DNA of 5,940 nt, taken from contig USOK01000107.1 of NCBI GenBank assembly GCA_900556295.1, positions 1 to 5,940 on the forward strand, read 5' to 3'. The notes beneath the pieces were generated by a model. The model was not told the origin of the DNA. It saw only the letters and a list, made by a program, of their open reading frames with translations, and searched no databases. Positions 1 through 5,576 of the stretch are shown piece after piece. Made by a program: the position numbers and the translations under genes. Source of the stretch: an uncultured bacterium (GTDB lineage: Bacteria; Cyanobacteriota; Vampirovibrionia; Gastranaerophilales; Gastranaerophilaceae). Position 1 is the first letter of the stretch. Each line of letters opens with the position of its first letter.

Positions 1-474
1 TGCGGGGTCAAAGAGTGTAAACTGATCTAACAAATCTTTTATATCCATAATTGTTCCAACAGCACAACCCGTTTCAGTCTGTTTTACTTCAGAATTTTCA
101 CATTTAACTTTTGTACCTGTTTCAAAATCGACTGTTCTTGTGGTACAAGTTAATCTTGAGATTGAAATTATACTTGATAAAGCTTCTCCACGAAAACCAA
201 GTGTATGAATATCAAACAAATCCTCGTCAGTTCGAATTTTGCTTGTGGCGTGTTTTGAAAACGCAAGCATAATGTCGTCAGGGTGAATCCCACAGCCGTT
301 ATCTGCAACCCTAATATCACGGCAGTCGTTGTTGATTTCAACGCTGATTTTTGTAGAACCTGCATCAACAGAGTTTTCAACCAATTCTTTTACGACAGAT
401 GCTGGCCGTTCAATAACTTCGCCCGCTGCAATCTGATTTATTAAGTGTTTTGAAAGTTGTTGTATCCTCGCCAT
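1..474 (-). CDS. mutL: DNA mismatch repair protein MutL, N-terminal part (runs off the left edge)
   Basis: MutL is the GHKL-family ATPase that couples mismatch recognition by MutS to strand incision. The 158 visible residues cover most of the ATPase domain of a protein usually 500-650 residues long. Seen: the start MARIQQLSKHLINQIAAGEV, motif I KELVENSVDAG (Bergerat Asn), motif II DNGCGI, then HATSKI, TLGFRGEAL and a GT at residues 140-141. The ATG at 474-472 follows a GAGGGA ribosome binding site (488-483) by 8 nt. After residue 147 the expected DLFYNTPAR-type stretch is missing; the frame reads DLLDQFTLFDPA to the edge, which could be a divergent loop or a foreign or misassembled end. The gene is divergent from the methyltransferase, with no mutS visible. 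Identity is very secure for residues 1-147. Confidence 0.95.
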   Translation of the reverse strand, partial: MARIQQLSKHLINQIAAGEVIERPASVVKELVENSVDAGSTKISVEINNDCRDIRVADNGCGIHPDDIMLAFSKHATSKIRTDEDLFDIHTLGFRGEALSSIISISRLTCTTRTVDFETGTKVKCENSEVKQTETGCAVGTIMDIKDLLDQFTLFDPA

Positions 475-532
475 AAATTCAATCCCTCAATCTAATTCTC
501 AATCTACATCAAACACAAATTCATCTAAATGT

Positions 533-562
533 TTGATTACAAATTTGAAACATTTTTATACG
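533..562 (+). promoter_or_regulatory. Weak candidate promoter for the methyltransferase gene
   Basis: TTGATT at 533-538 lies 18 nt before TATACG at 557-562, each matching four of six sigma70 consensus bases. Transcription would begin near 569, placing the 16-bp repeat array in the 5' leader. The spacing is acceptable, but both boxes are poor and the region is generally AT-rich, so this is only a candidate. I see no convincing mutL promoter on the other strand of this spacer. Confidence 0.3.
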
Positions 563-566
563 ATAG

Positions 567-646
567 TAGGGCGATAAGTTGATAGGGCTGTTAAGCTCTA
601 GGACGTTAAGCAGCTAGGCAGCTAAGAAGTTAGGCGGCTAGCAATA
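567..646 (+). repeat. Imperfect tandem array, 16-bp period, about five units
   Basis: Five consecutive 16-bp units each begin with TAGG, and the first four carry TAAG 8-9 bp further on: 567 TAGGGCGATAAGTTGA, 583 TAGGGCTGTTAAGCTC, 599 TAGGACGTTAAGCAGC, 615 TAGGCAGCTAAGAAGT, 631 TAGGCGGCTAGCAATA. The sub-period is therefore about 8 bp, with TAGG and TAAG alternating. The last unit is degenerate (TAGC instead of TAAG). The array ends about 9 nt before the AGGGAG ribosome binding site of the methyltransferase gene, so it lies in that gene's leader or promoter and between two divergent genes. Function is unknown; it could be a lineage-specific simple repeat, a set of protein-binding sites, or a copy-number-variable regulatory tract. 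Confidence 0.8.
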
Positions 647-669
647 TTTAAGATAGGGAGATTGAAGAC

Positions 670-1542
670 TTGGCAAGAGTTAGAACAAATACAAAATTAA
701 AACCGTCGAAAAAAGCAGATTTGCAGGTTGTAAAACCTGTCAAAACCACTCGTTACAGCGATATTGACTTGAATAATTGGAGAGCTTACGATCACGTAAA
801 AACTGATACATTGTGGGAATTCCCGACAAGATTAAAAGAAGGCGGACACTCTAACGAATACCACGGAAACTATATCCCTCAAATTGCGCAACAATTATAC
901 GAAAGATTTACAAAGAAAAATGACGTTGTGCTTGACCTATTCTTCGGTTCCGGAACTTCCGGTATTGAGGCAATTAATATGGGCAGACGCTGCATTGGCG
1001 TTGAGTTGAAAGACGAGCTTGCAGAAAGTGTTTCTCAAAAATTCACTCCAAAACAACTTGTAACTGATGTTCGTATTATTTGTGCAGATTCAGCTTCTGA
1101 GGAAATGAGAGAGAAAGTTCAAGCAAGTTTAGATATTATGCGTGAAGAAAAGGCTCAGTTCTTAATTCTTCACCCACCTTATGATGATATTATCAAGTTT
1201 TCTGATAAAAAAGAAGATTTGTCTAATTGCGACACTACAGAAGAGTTCTACGATTTGTTTGCAAAAGTTGCAAAAAACGGCTATGACATGCTTGAAAAAG
1301 GTCGTTTTGCAGCATTAATTATTGGCGACAGCTATAAAAATTCAGAAGTTCAGCCACTAGGGTTTGAATGTATGGCGCGCATGATGGCATTAGGATTTAA
1401 ATTAAAAGGGATTATCGTAAAAGATATTCAGGGTAACGAACGCGCGAAAGGAAAAACTGCAAACTTGTGGCGTTATAGAGCGTTAGCAGGTGGATTTTTT
1501 ATCTTTAAACACGAATATGTTATGATTTTTGAGAAAAAATAA
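670..1542 (+). CDS. Orphan site-specific DNA methyltransferase (N4-cytosine/N6-adenine type, HPPY motif)
   Basis: A 290-residue AdoMet-dependent amino-methyltransferase expected to modify an exocyclic amino group in DNA. Seen: a basic N-terminal tail (1-28), then WEFPTR and NEYHGNYIPQI (49-72, motif X-like), motif I DLFFGSGT (89-96), GVE (110-112, motif II), the catalytic-type tetrapeptide HPPY (168-171, motif IV), GRFAALIIGDSY (211-222), and LWRYRALAGGFFIFKHEY (266-283). The sequence style is that of the N4/N6 beta group, but motif I precedes motif IV. Chemistry and target sequence cannot be read from this. The TTG start at 670 is preceded by AGGGAG (655-660) at 9 nt; the first in-frame ATG lies at residue 104, beyond motif I, so TTG is needed. 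No restriction endonuclease is adjacent, so it looks like a solitary regulatory or maintenance methylase, or a prophage relic. Confidence 0.88.
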   Translation: MARVRTNTKLKPSKKADLQVVKPVKTTRYSDIDLNNWRAYDHVKTDTLWEFPTRLKEGGHSNEYHGNYIPQIAQQLYERFTKKNDVVLDLFFGSGTSGIEAINMGRRCIGVELKDELAESVSQKFTPKQLVTDVRIICADSASEEMREKVQASLDIMREEKAQFLILHPPYDDIIKFSDKKEDLSNCDTTEEFYDLFAKVAKNGYDMLEKGRFAALIIGDSYKNSEVQPLGFECMARMMALGFKLKGIIVKDIQGNERAKGKTANLWRYRALAGGFFIFKHEYVMIFEKK

Positions 1543-1616
1543 GAACATTAATATATTATTTATTATTATGCTTGTAACATATCTTAAATAATAATTTAAT
1601 TACTATTGGTTTCATT

Positions 1617-1622
1617 TATAAT
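1617..1622 (+). promoter_or_regulatory. Consensus -10 box immediately before the membrane-protein gene
   Basis: A perfect TATAAT at 1617-1622 ends 7 nt before the ATG at 1630. Transcription would start at or next to that ATG, giving a leaderless message. No Shine-Dalgarno sequence precedes the ATG, which fits. The -35 region is poor (TTTAAT at 1595-1600, 16-nt spacer). The box also argues against the in-frame TTG at 1606, which lies upstream of it. Confidence 0.5.
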
Positions 1623-1629
1623 TAAGCCA

Positions 1630-2301
1630 ATGAATACCATTTTAGCAAATACTGGATATAAACAAAGTTTTGGAACAGATTTTAATAACAAATCAGTGGC
1701 AAAACGTCGTGTTAGAACATACAGCAGAGATATTTCTACGGCAGATAAGGCCAAAGCCTTTATCGGGTCTGTCGTCGGAACTGCTATTCCAATGCTAATA
1801 ATGATGAAAAAACAAAATGTAAAAAAACCTCTGAAATTGAAGTACGGAATGTGGGATATGATAGGAGTTTCCGCCGGTTCAATTGTCGGTGGAGTCGGAG
1901 CAGGAATGATTGCCGAAGATAAAAATGTTCAAAAAAACAGACTTAAAGAAGGTCTTTTTCAATTTATGAACGCTTCTATTCCAACTTGGATTGTCGGAGG
2001 AGTAATTAGCCTCTGCGAAAACAGCGAGAAATATAACAATAAAAAAAGTAAAATATTATCAGTAATCGGCGGACTTCTTGTAGGAATGTACGGTGCTGCT
2101 GCATTATCAAACGTGGTAACAGATCCCAAAGACAAATATCCTGATAGAAAACTTACATTTAAAGATGCGTTGGCAAATATTGATGACGGGCTTGGAGCTC
2201 TCGCAATAGCAAAATTTCCAATGATAGAAAAATTAAACATCGGACGCTTTTTACCGATAATTTATGCAGCTTGTGGCTATAGGGCAGGTCAAAGTAACTA
2301 A
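1630..2301 (+). CDS. Glycine-rich multi-pass membrane protein of unknown function
   Basis: I do not recognise a characterised family. From ATG 1630 the product is 223 residues, starting MNTILANTGYKQSFGTDF. A polar, basic N-terminus is followed by hydrophobic glycine-rich stretches at about residues 43-59 (AFIGSVVGTAIPMLIMM), 77-95 (IGVSAGSIVGGVGAGMIA), 112-129 (MNASIPTWIVGGVISLC), 142-163 (ILSVIGGLLVGMYGAAAL) and a weaker one near the C-terminus (FLPIIYAACGYRAG). Charged loops separate them, including a DPKDKYPDRKLTFKDALA loop. The Gly-xxx-Gly spacing suits packed transmembrane helices. An in-frame TTG at 1606 would add 8 residues but lies upstream of a perfect -10 box, so ATG is preferred. 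The gene is convergent with the TPR gene and overlaps its stop codon by 4 bp. It is real coding sequence: long, intact, with clean alternation of hydrophobic and charged segments. No signal peptide or catalytic motif is visible. Confidence 0.75.
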   Translation: MNTILANTGYKQSFGTDFNNKSVAKRRVRTYSRDISTADKAKAFIGSVVGTAIPMLIMMKKQNVKKPLKLKYGMWDMIGVSAGSIVGGVGAGMIAEDKNVQKNRLKEGLFQFMNASIPTWIVGGVISLCENSEKYNNKKSKILSVIGGLLVGMYGAAALSNVVTDPKDKYPDRKLTFKDALANIDDGLGALAIAKFPMIEKLNIGRFLPIIYAACGYRAGQSN

Positions 2302-3743
2302 ACTCTAATCGTTTTTGCAACTTTGTCCATTAACTCTTTCCAACTTTCTTTTTCTCCGAGTCGGAATAGTTTTACACTGTCGTACCAGTCGCAGTGTGTC
2401 AAATCCATGTGCCATCTCCAATTGTAGTTGTATGGTAAAAGTATTATACAAGGTTTCCCCATTGCTCCTGCTAGATGTGCTAAAGATGAATCGCTTGAAA
2501 TTACAAGATCAACATTTTCTAGAGCACCGGCAGTATAAGAAAAGTCTTTGAAATCCTTGCTTAAGTCAGTAATATCGTATTTATCTGCAAGTTTGATGAA
2601 TTCTTCTGCGCCTTCAAAAGTTTGTGCAGAATAAATTTTTGTATTCGGTAAATCAAAAAGAGGAGAAAAAGCTTCTACATTAATAACTCTGTCGGTTTCG
2701 TAATAAGTGTTTCCCTGCCATTTAATAGCAATTTTAAATTTGTCATTATTAAAATATTTTTGTTTGAAATATTTGATTTTATTAGGAGTTGCATTCAAAT
2801 ATTTATCATGATGCATAAATATTTGATCATTTTTTAAGCCCAAAACGTACGGAATACTTAAGAAAGGTAGGTGGATATCGAAATCGGTATTGCCTTCTTC
2901 ATAAAACAAGTTCATAACATCTGCATCAGGAAAATTATCCCTGAAAAGTTGTGACAACTCTTTTTGAGGTTTAATTAAAAGTTTTTTACACCGTTTCTGC
3001 AGTTCTGGAATATATCTTGCAAACATAATCATATCGCCAAAACCGGCTTCGTAATACGTATAAAGTGTTTTGTCAGAAATATCTTCCCCTTTCCACAATG
3101 GAGCTTTCTTTAGTAAATGTGGGTAAGTAACTTCTTGTGATGTAATAGCGGTGCCGCGACAAAGGCGGTTTTCAAAAAACTTTGTGCCTGTTTCATAATC
3201 TTTTACTCTAAAATATCCCAATGAGAGAAAATATAGCACCTCTTTGTCGTTTGGGTTGATTTCAAGACATTTTTTGAAGTATTCAATAGCTTTTTGTGGA
3301 TTATTCAAAAATAAATAGAGGCTTGCTAGATTAAAGCAAGTTTTTTCGGATTTTGGGTTAAGCTCGAGTGCTTTTAAGTAAGCTTTTTCAGCTTTTTCAT
3401 ATTCAATATTTTTTTTGTATGCAAGCGCAAGGATAAAATAAATCTCAAATCCACAATTAACTTCTTTGCACGCTTTTTTGAGTACTTTTATTTCTGTTTC
3501 GTAGTCTTTTTTGTATTCATAAACCCTTGCTAAATTTTCGTAAAAATAAGCATCTTTTTTTATTGACAAAGCTCCTGTGATTAATTTTTCAGCTTCGTCT
3601 AGGTTGTTTTGTGAAATCTTGACAAGTCCTAAAAGGTTTAAAACCTGTGCATTTCTCGGTTCATTAGTCAAAATCTCTTTATAAATTTTTTCTGCCTCTT
3701 CAAGTTTGCCTTGTGAGTGTAAGTTGAATGCGGTGTTGAACAT
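2298..3743 (-). CDS. TPR protein with C-terminal GT-B glycosyltransferase-like domain
   Basis: The 481-residue product has two parts. Residues 2-190 form five to six tetratricopeptide units with the usual A/G/Y/P spacing, for example QGKLEEAEKIYKEIL, EYEKAEKAYLKALELNP and PQKAIEYFKKCLEINP. Residues 215-481 resemble the GT9/GT41-like domain found behind TPRs in many bacteria: PLWKGEDISDKTLYTYYEAGFGD (215-237), IKWQGNTYYETDR (340-352), VDLVISSDSSLAHLAGAMGKP (411-431) and LLPYNYNWRW (435-444). By family analogy it transfers a sugar to a protein or surface glycan, perhaps from a nucleotide sugar, in the cytoplasm; donor and acceptor are not deducible. There is no signal peptide. Start ATG 3743 has no Shine-Dalgarno but a well-spaced promoter whose -10 ends 6 nt away. 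It is convergent with the membrane-protein gene (4-bp overlap) and monocistronic as far as visible. Confidence 0.88.
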   Translation of the reverse strand: MFNTAFNLHSQGKLEEAEKIYKEILTNEPRNAQVLNLLGLVKISQNNLDEAEKLITGALSIKKDAYFYENLARVYEYKKDYETEIKVLKKACKEVNCGFEIYFILALAYKKNIEYEKAEKAYLKALELNPKSEKTCFNLASLYLFLNNPQKAIEYFKKCLEINPNDKEVLYFLSLGYFRVKDYETGTKFFENRLCRGTAITSQEVTYPHLLKKAPLWKGEDISDKTLYTYYEAGFGDMIMFARYIPELQKRCKKLLIKPQKELSQLFRDNFPDADVMNLFYEEGNTDFDIHLPFLSIPYVLGLKNDQIFMHHDKYLNATPNKIKYFKQKYFNNDKFKIAIKWQGNTYYETDRVINVEAFSPLFDLPNTKIYSAQTFEGAEEFIKLADKYDITDLSKDFKDFSYTAGALENVDLVISSDSSLAHLAGAMGKPCIILLPYNYNWRWHMDLTHCDWYDSVKLFRLGEKESWKELMDKVAKTIRV

Positions 3744-3749
3744 AGTTGG

Positions 3750-3778
3750 ATTTTAATGAAAAATTGGAAAGATTGCAA
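3750..3778 (-). promoter_or_regulatory. Promoter of the TPR-glycosyltransferase gene, predicted leaderless
   Basis: On the minus strand TTGCAA (3778-3773) is followed, after exactly 17 nt, by TAAAAT (3755-3750), matching four and five of six consensus bases. Six nt (CCAACT) separate the -10 box from the ATG at 3743, so initiation should fall at or next to the start codon. There is no Shine-Dalgarno sequence. Confidence 0.5.
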
Positions 3779-3787
3779 GATTAAAGA

Positions 3788-3909
3788 GTGAAAAGTGAAA
3801 CGTGAGAAGTGAGAAGTCCATTTCGCTCGCTTCGCTCGTTTATTAATTTTAGTGCGATAGCACTTGTAACGGTCTTTTCACTTTTCACGTTTCACTTCTC
3901 ACTTTTCTC
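3788..3909. repeat. Inverted array of 7-bp repeats (GTGARAA) around a 57-bp core
   Basis: The left arm has four head-to-tail heptamers from 3788 to 3815: GTGAAAA, GTGAAAC, GTGAGAA, GTGAGAA. The right arm, from 3875 to 3909, has five complementary ones: TTTTCAC, TTTTCAC, GTTTCAC, TTCTCAC, TTTTCTC. Segments 3793-3816 and 3874-3897 are reverse complements at 22 of 24 positions, and the two mismatches would be G-U pairs with the plus strand transcribed. The core holds cgctcg twice (about 3824-3838) and a small hairpin AGTGC-GATA-GCACT (3851-3864). It resembles an intergenic REP- or MITE-like element, without a transposase or clear target-site duplication. Confidence 0.8.
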
Positions 3910-3982
3910 TTAAACTCAAAATCTCCTTCAAATAAAGGATAACATTTGAATAAAAATAGTTTATTTTAATAATGTACATCAA

Positions 3983-4018
3983 GGGCATGCCCTAAACATA
4001 TGAGAAGCATGCTCTAAA
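3983..4018 (+). repeat. Two GCATGC-centred sites 22 bp apart
   Basis: GGGCATGCCCTAAA begins at 3983 and AAGCATGCTCTAAA at 4005. The first sits in a perfect 12-bp palindrome (3982-3993) and the second in an 8-bp one (4006-4013). An offset of 22 bp is close to two DNA turns, as expected for paired operator sites, but it lies about 120 bp upstream of the yggS -35 box and no regulator is visible. Chance similarity is possible. Confidence 0.4.
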
Positions 4019-4067
4019 AGTGACAATATTACAAAATATTAACCAAACTTGAAGAAATGTTAATTCG

Positions 4068-4099
4068 CCTAAAACCATGTCGTCATCATGGTTTTCAGG
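4068..4099. other. Long imperfect hairpin upstream of the yggS promoter
   Basis: AAAACCATG (4071-4079) and CATGGTTTT (4087-4095) are perfectly complementary around a 7-nt loop. CCT (4068-4070) and AGG (4097-4099) extend the stem past one bulged C at 4096. No T-run follows directly, so it is not a standard terminator. It could be an operator or an RNA structure. About 12 nt after it comes an unused AGGAGGAAGG (4112-4121). Confidence 0.55.
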
Positions 4100-4137
4100 A
4101 TAAAAAATCACAGGAGGAAGGTTCAAAAATAAAAAAG

Positions 4138-4166
4138 TTGTCCACTATTGATGTATAGGGTACAAT
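4138..4166 (+). promoter_or_regulatory. Sigma70-type promoter of the yggS-sepF operon
   Basis: TTGTCC (4138-4143) and TACAAT (4161-4166) are separated by exactly 17 nt; the -10 box matches five of six consensus bases. Initiation is expected near 4173, giving a leader of about 36 nt that contains the AGGGTAGGA ribosome binding site (4191-4199) before the yggS ATG. Confidence 0.6.
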
Positions 4167-4208
4167 TAATACTATATTCAACTTCTTGTAAGGGTAGGAT
4201 GATTATTT

Positions 4209-4871
4209 ATGCAAGACACGGTTAGAGAGAATCTTTTACAAATACAGGAAGATATCGCACCTTATAAACCGAATATTATCGCAGTTACAAAATATTTTGA
4301 CGAAAACGCTATAATCGAAGCATACAATGCAGGATTAAGAGATTTTGCAGAATCTAGAGTAATAGAGGCAGTTGAGAAGATTAACAATCTTCCGGCGGAA
4401 ATCAGAAATAATTCAAAGTTTCACTTTATCGGGCATCTTCAAACTAACAAGGTAAAAAAGGTACTTCCGACTTTTGATTATATACATTCTGTGGATTCGC
4501 TAAAACTCGCAAAAGTGATATCCGATGAAGCTCTAGTTTTAAGAAAGGTTCAGAATGTTTTTCTTCAAGTGAATAATGCAAACGAAGAACAGAAATTCGG
4601 ACTTTCTAAGAAAGATATTTTCGAGGTATTCCCGCAAGTAAAAGCGCTTCCTTCAATAAATATTGTTGGAATAATGAATATGGCGCCTCTTGGAGCATCT
4701 GATGATGAGTTAAACAGACTTTTTGAAGATGTTTTGAATATAAAAAATGAACTTGAACAAAAATTTAACTGTGAGTTAAAAGAGTTATCCATGGGGATGA
4801 GTCAGGATTATAAAATCGCGGTAAAACACGGCGCAACGATGTTAAGAATTGGTAGAAAATTATTTAAATAA
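4209..4871 (+). CDS. yggS: YggS/PROSC-family pyridoxal 5'-phosphate homeostasis protein (PipY/YlmE)
   Basis: A 220-residue single-domain, fold-type III PLP-binding protein, normal length for the family; it binds and buffers PLP in the cytosol and has no established catalytic reaction. Seen: the PLP lysine K28 in IIAVTK (canonical AVSK), FHFIGHLQTNK (71-81), HSVDS (93-97), NNANEEQKFGL (122-132), GIMNMAP (154-160), and the C-terminal signature LSMGMSQDYKIAVKHGATML followed by RIG, whose Ser, Arg and Gly residues hold the cofactor phosphate. The usual GENR tetrapeptide reads AESR (47-50), a mild departure. The ATG has a ribosome binding site at 4191-4199 and a promoter at 4138-4166. sepF starts 24 bp downstream. 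The same pairing (ylmE-ylmF in Firmicutes, pipY-sepF in some cyanobacteria) supports the assignment. Confidence 0.95.
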   Translation: MQDTVRENLLQIQEDIAPYKPNIIAVTKYFDENAIIEAYNAGLRDFAESRVIEAVEKINNLPAEIRNNSKFHFIGHLQTNKVKKVLPTFDYIHSVDSLKLAKVISDEALVLRKVQNVFLQVNNANEEQKFGLSKKDIFEVFPQVKALPSINIVGIMNMAPLGASDDELNRLFEDVLNIKNELEQKFNCELKELSMGMSQDYKIAVKHGATMLRIGRKLFK

Positions 4872-4895
4872 AGTAAGATAAACGGAGGAAAAACG

Positions 4896-5399
4896 GTGGC
4901 AGTAGTTACAGACAAAATTAAATCAGTAGTAGATTTTTTAGTAAAAGGATTTGAACCAAGAGAAACAATTTTTGATGAAATGGCTCAAGAAGCAGATGAA
5001 GATTATCAAGTACAAGACAACTTGGCAATTGATCCTGCATATTCATATCAACCGGTTGTAGAAAAACCAAGCGAATTAAAAGTTGTTAATCACCCAAGCT
5101 TTAACAAAGGTTATGAAGTTAAAGTTATGGAACCAAGATCTTTCGAAGATGCTGCAACAATCGTTCAACACCTAAGAAATAGAAAAACTATCGTTTTAAA
5201 CCTTCATCTTTTAGATAAAGAACAATCTCAAAGAACAATCGACTTTGTTTGTGGTGCAGCTCACGCACTTGATGGCAAACCACAAAAAGTTGGTGATTTA
5301 GTATTCGTATTCACTCCTAGCAACGTTACTTTGTCTGTAGACGTTACTGCTAACCAAAACAAATTTAACGACTCATTGTGGAGAGCTCCTTTACAATAA
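4896..5399 (+). CDS. sepF: Cell division protein SepF
   Basis: SepF tethers FtsZ filaments to the membrane and shapes the division septum in Firmicutes, Actinobacteria and Cyanobacteria. The 167 residues show the family plan: an N-terminal amphipathic membrane-binding helix (about 4-19, VTDKIKSVVDFLVKGF), an acidic flexible linker (about 20-70), and the SepF/DUF552 core (about 74-149) with YEVKVMEPRSFEDAATIVQH, RKTIVLNLHLLD, QRTIDFVCGAAHALDG and VFVFTPSNVTLS. That core dimerises and binds the FtsZ C-terminus. A short tail ends NDSLWRAPLQ. The start is GTG at 4896, 7 nt after GGAGG (4884-4888). It lies 24 bp after yggS, almost certainly in one transcript, and is followed by an intrinsic terminator. 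The presence of SepF argues against Proteobacteria or Bacteroidota as the host. Confidence 0.96.
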   Translation: MAVVTDKIKSVVDFLVKGFEPRETIFDEMAQEADEDYQVQDNLAIDPAYSYQPVVEKPSELKVVNHPSFNKGYEVKVMEPRSFEDAATIVQHLRNRKTIVLNLHLLDKEQSQRTIDFVCGAAHALDGKPQKVGDLVFVFTPSNVTLSVDVTANQNKFNDSLWRAPLQ

Positions 5400-5453
5400 C
5401 TTTTCATCCACTAATGGGTTACTTAAAATGAGAAAGAGAGAGATAGTTGAATT

Positions 5454-5482
5454 GAGGCGCGCCCCCCGTGCCTCTTTTTTTT
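5454..5482 (+). terminator. Intrinsic terminator of the yggS-sepF operon
   Basis: GAGGCGCG (5454-5461) pairs with CGTGCCTC (5467-5474) as an 8-bp stem with one G-U pair and a CCCCC loop, followed at once by eight T residues (5475-5482). It lies 54 bp after the sepF stop codon. Confidence 0.9.
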
Positions 5483-5541
5483 ACGTCCATTGGGTAGAGG
5501 GAAAAATTTAACAGTTGTCTGATAATCTTTGTATTAAAATC

Positions 5542-5570
5542 TTGCTCCTTGTTTTGAATTATGATATAAA
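5542..5570 (+). promoter_or_regulatory. Extended -10 promoter of the nadK-like gene, predicted leaderless
   Basis: TTGCTC (5542-5547) and TATAAA (5565-5570) are 17 nt apart, and TGA precedes the -10 box, giving the TGn extension. Only six nt (TTAGCT) lie between the box and the ATG at 5577, so initiation should fall at the start codon. No Shine-Dalgarno sequence is present. Confidence 0.55.
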
Positions 5571-5576
5571 TTAGCT

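Larger units (their letters stand above)
3744..4208. other. 465-bp divergent spacer between the TPR-glycosyltransferase gene and yggS
   Basis: No credible gene of 30 codons or more is seen on either strand here. The spacer holds, in order, the minus-strand promoter of the TPR gene, an inverted array of heptamers (3788-3909), an AT-rich stretch, two GCATGC sites 22 bp apart, a 12-bp-stem hairpin (4068-4099), a strong AGGAGG sequence at 4112-4117 with no nearby start codon, and the yggS promoter. In many cyanobacteria pipX precedes the yggS homologue (pipY); no pipX-like frame is present here. Confidence 0.7.

Noticed and set aside
168..380. Open frame on the minus strand
   Set aside because: It lies inside mutL in another frame, has no ribosome binding site and shows no family signature.
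1543..1605. Terminator after the methyltransferase gene
   Set aside because: Only AT-rich, weakly self-complementary TTATT/AATAA runs; no GC stem and no clean T tract.
1606..1629. TTG start for the membrane-protein gene, adding eight residues
   Set aside because: It lies upstream of a perfect TATAAT at 1617-1622 and has no ribosome binding site; ATG 1630 fits better.
1959..2240. Minus-strand open frame
   Set aside because: Antisense to the membrane-protein gene; low-complexity Ser/Leu-rich translation typical of a shadow frame.
2315..2551. Plus-strand open frame
   Set aside because: Antisense to the glycosyltransferase domain of the TPR gene; no start signal or recognisable domain.
3788..3909. 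CRISPR array
   Set aside because: Units are 7 bp, without spacers, and inverted about a core; no cas gene is present.
4151..4225. 24-codon upstream frame overlapping the yggS start
   Set aside because: It begins upstream of the predicted transcription start, lies too far from the AGGAGG at 4112, and its translation has no supporting feature.
4565..4792. Minus-strand open frame
   Set aside because: Antisense to yggS, whose conserved motifs occupy this stretch; Ser/Phe-rich shadow translation.
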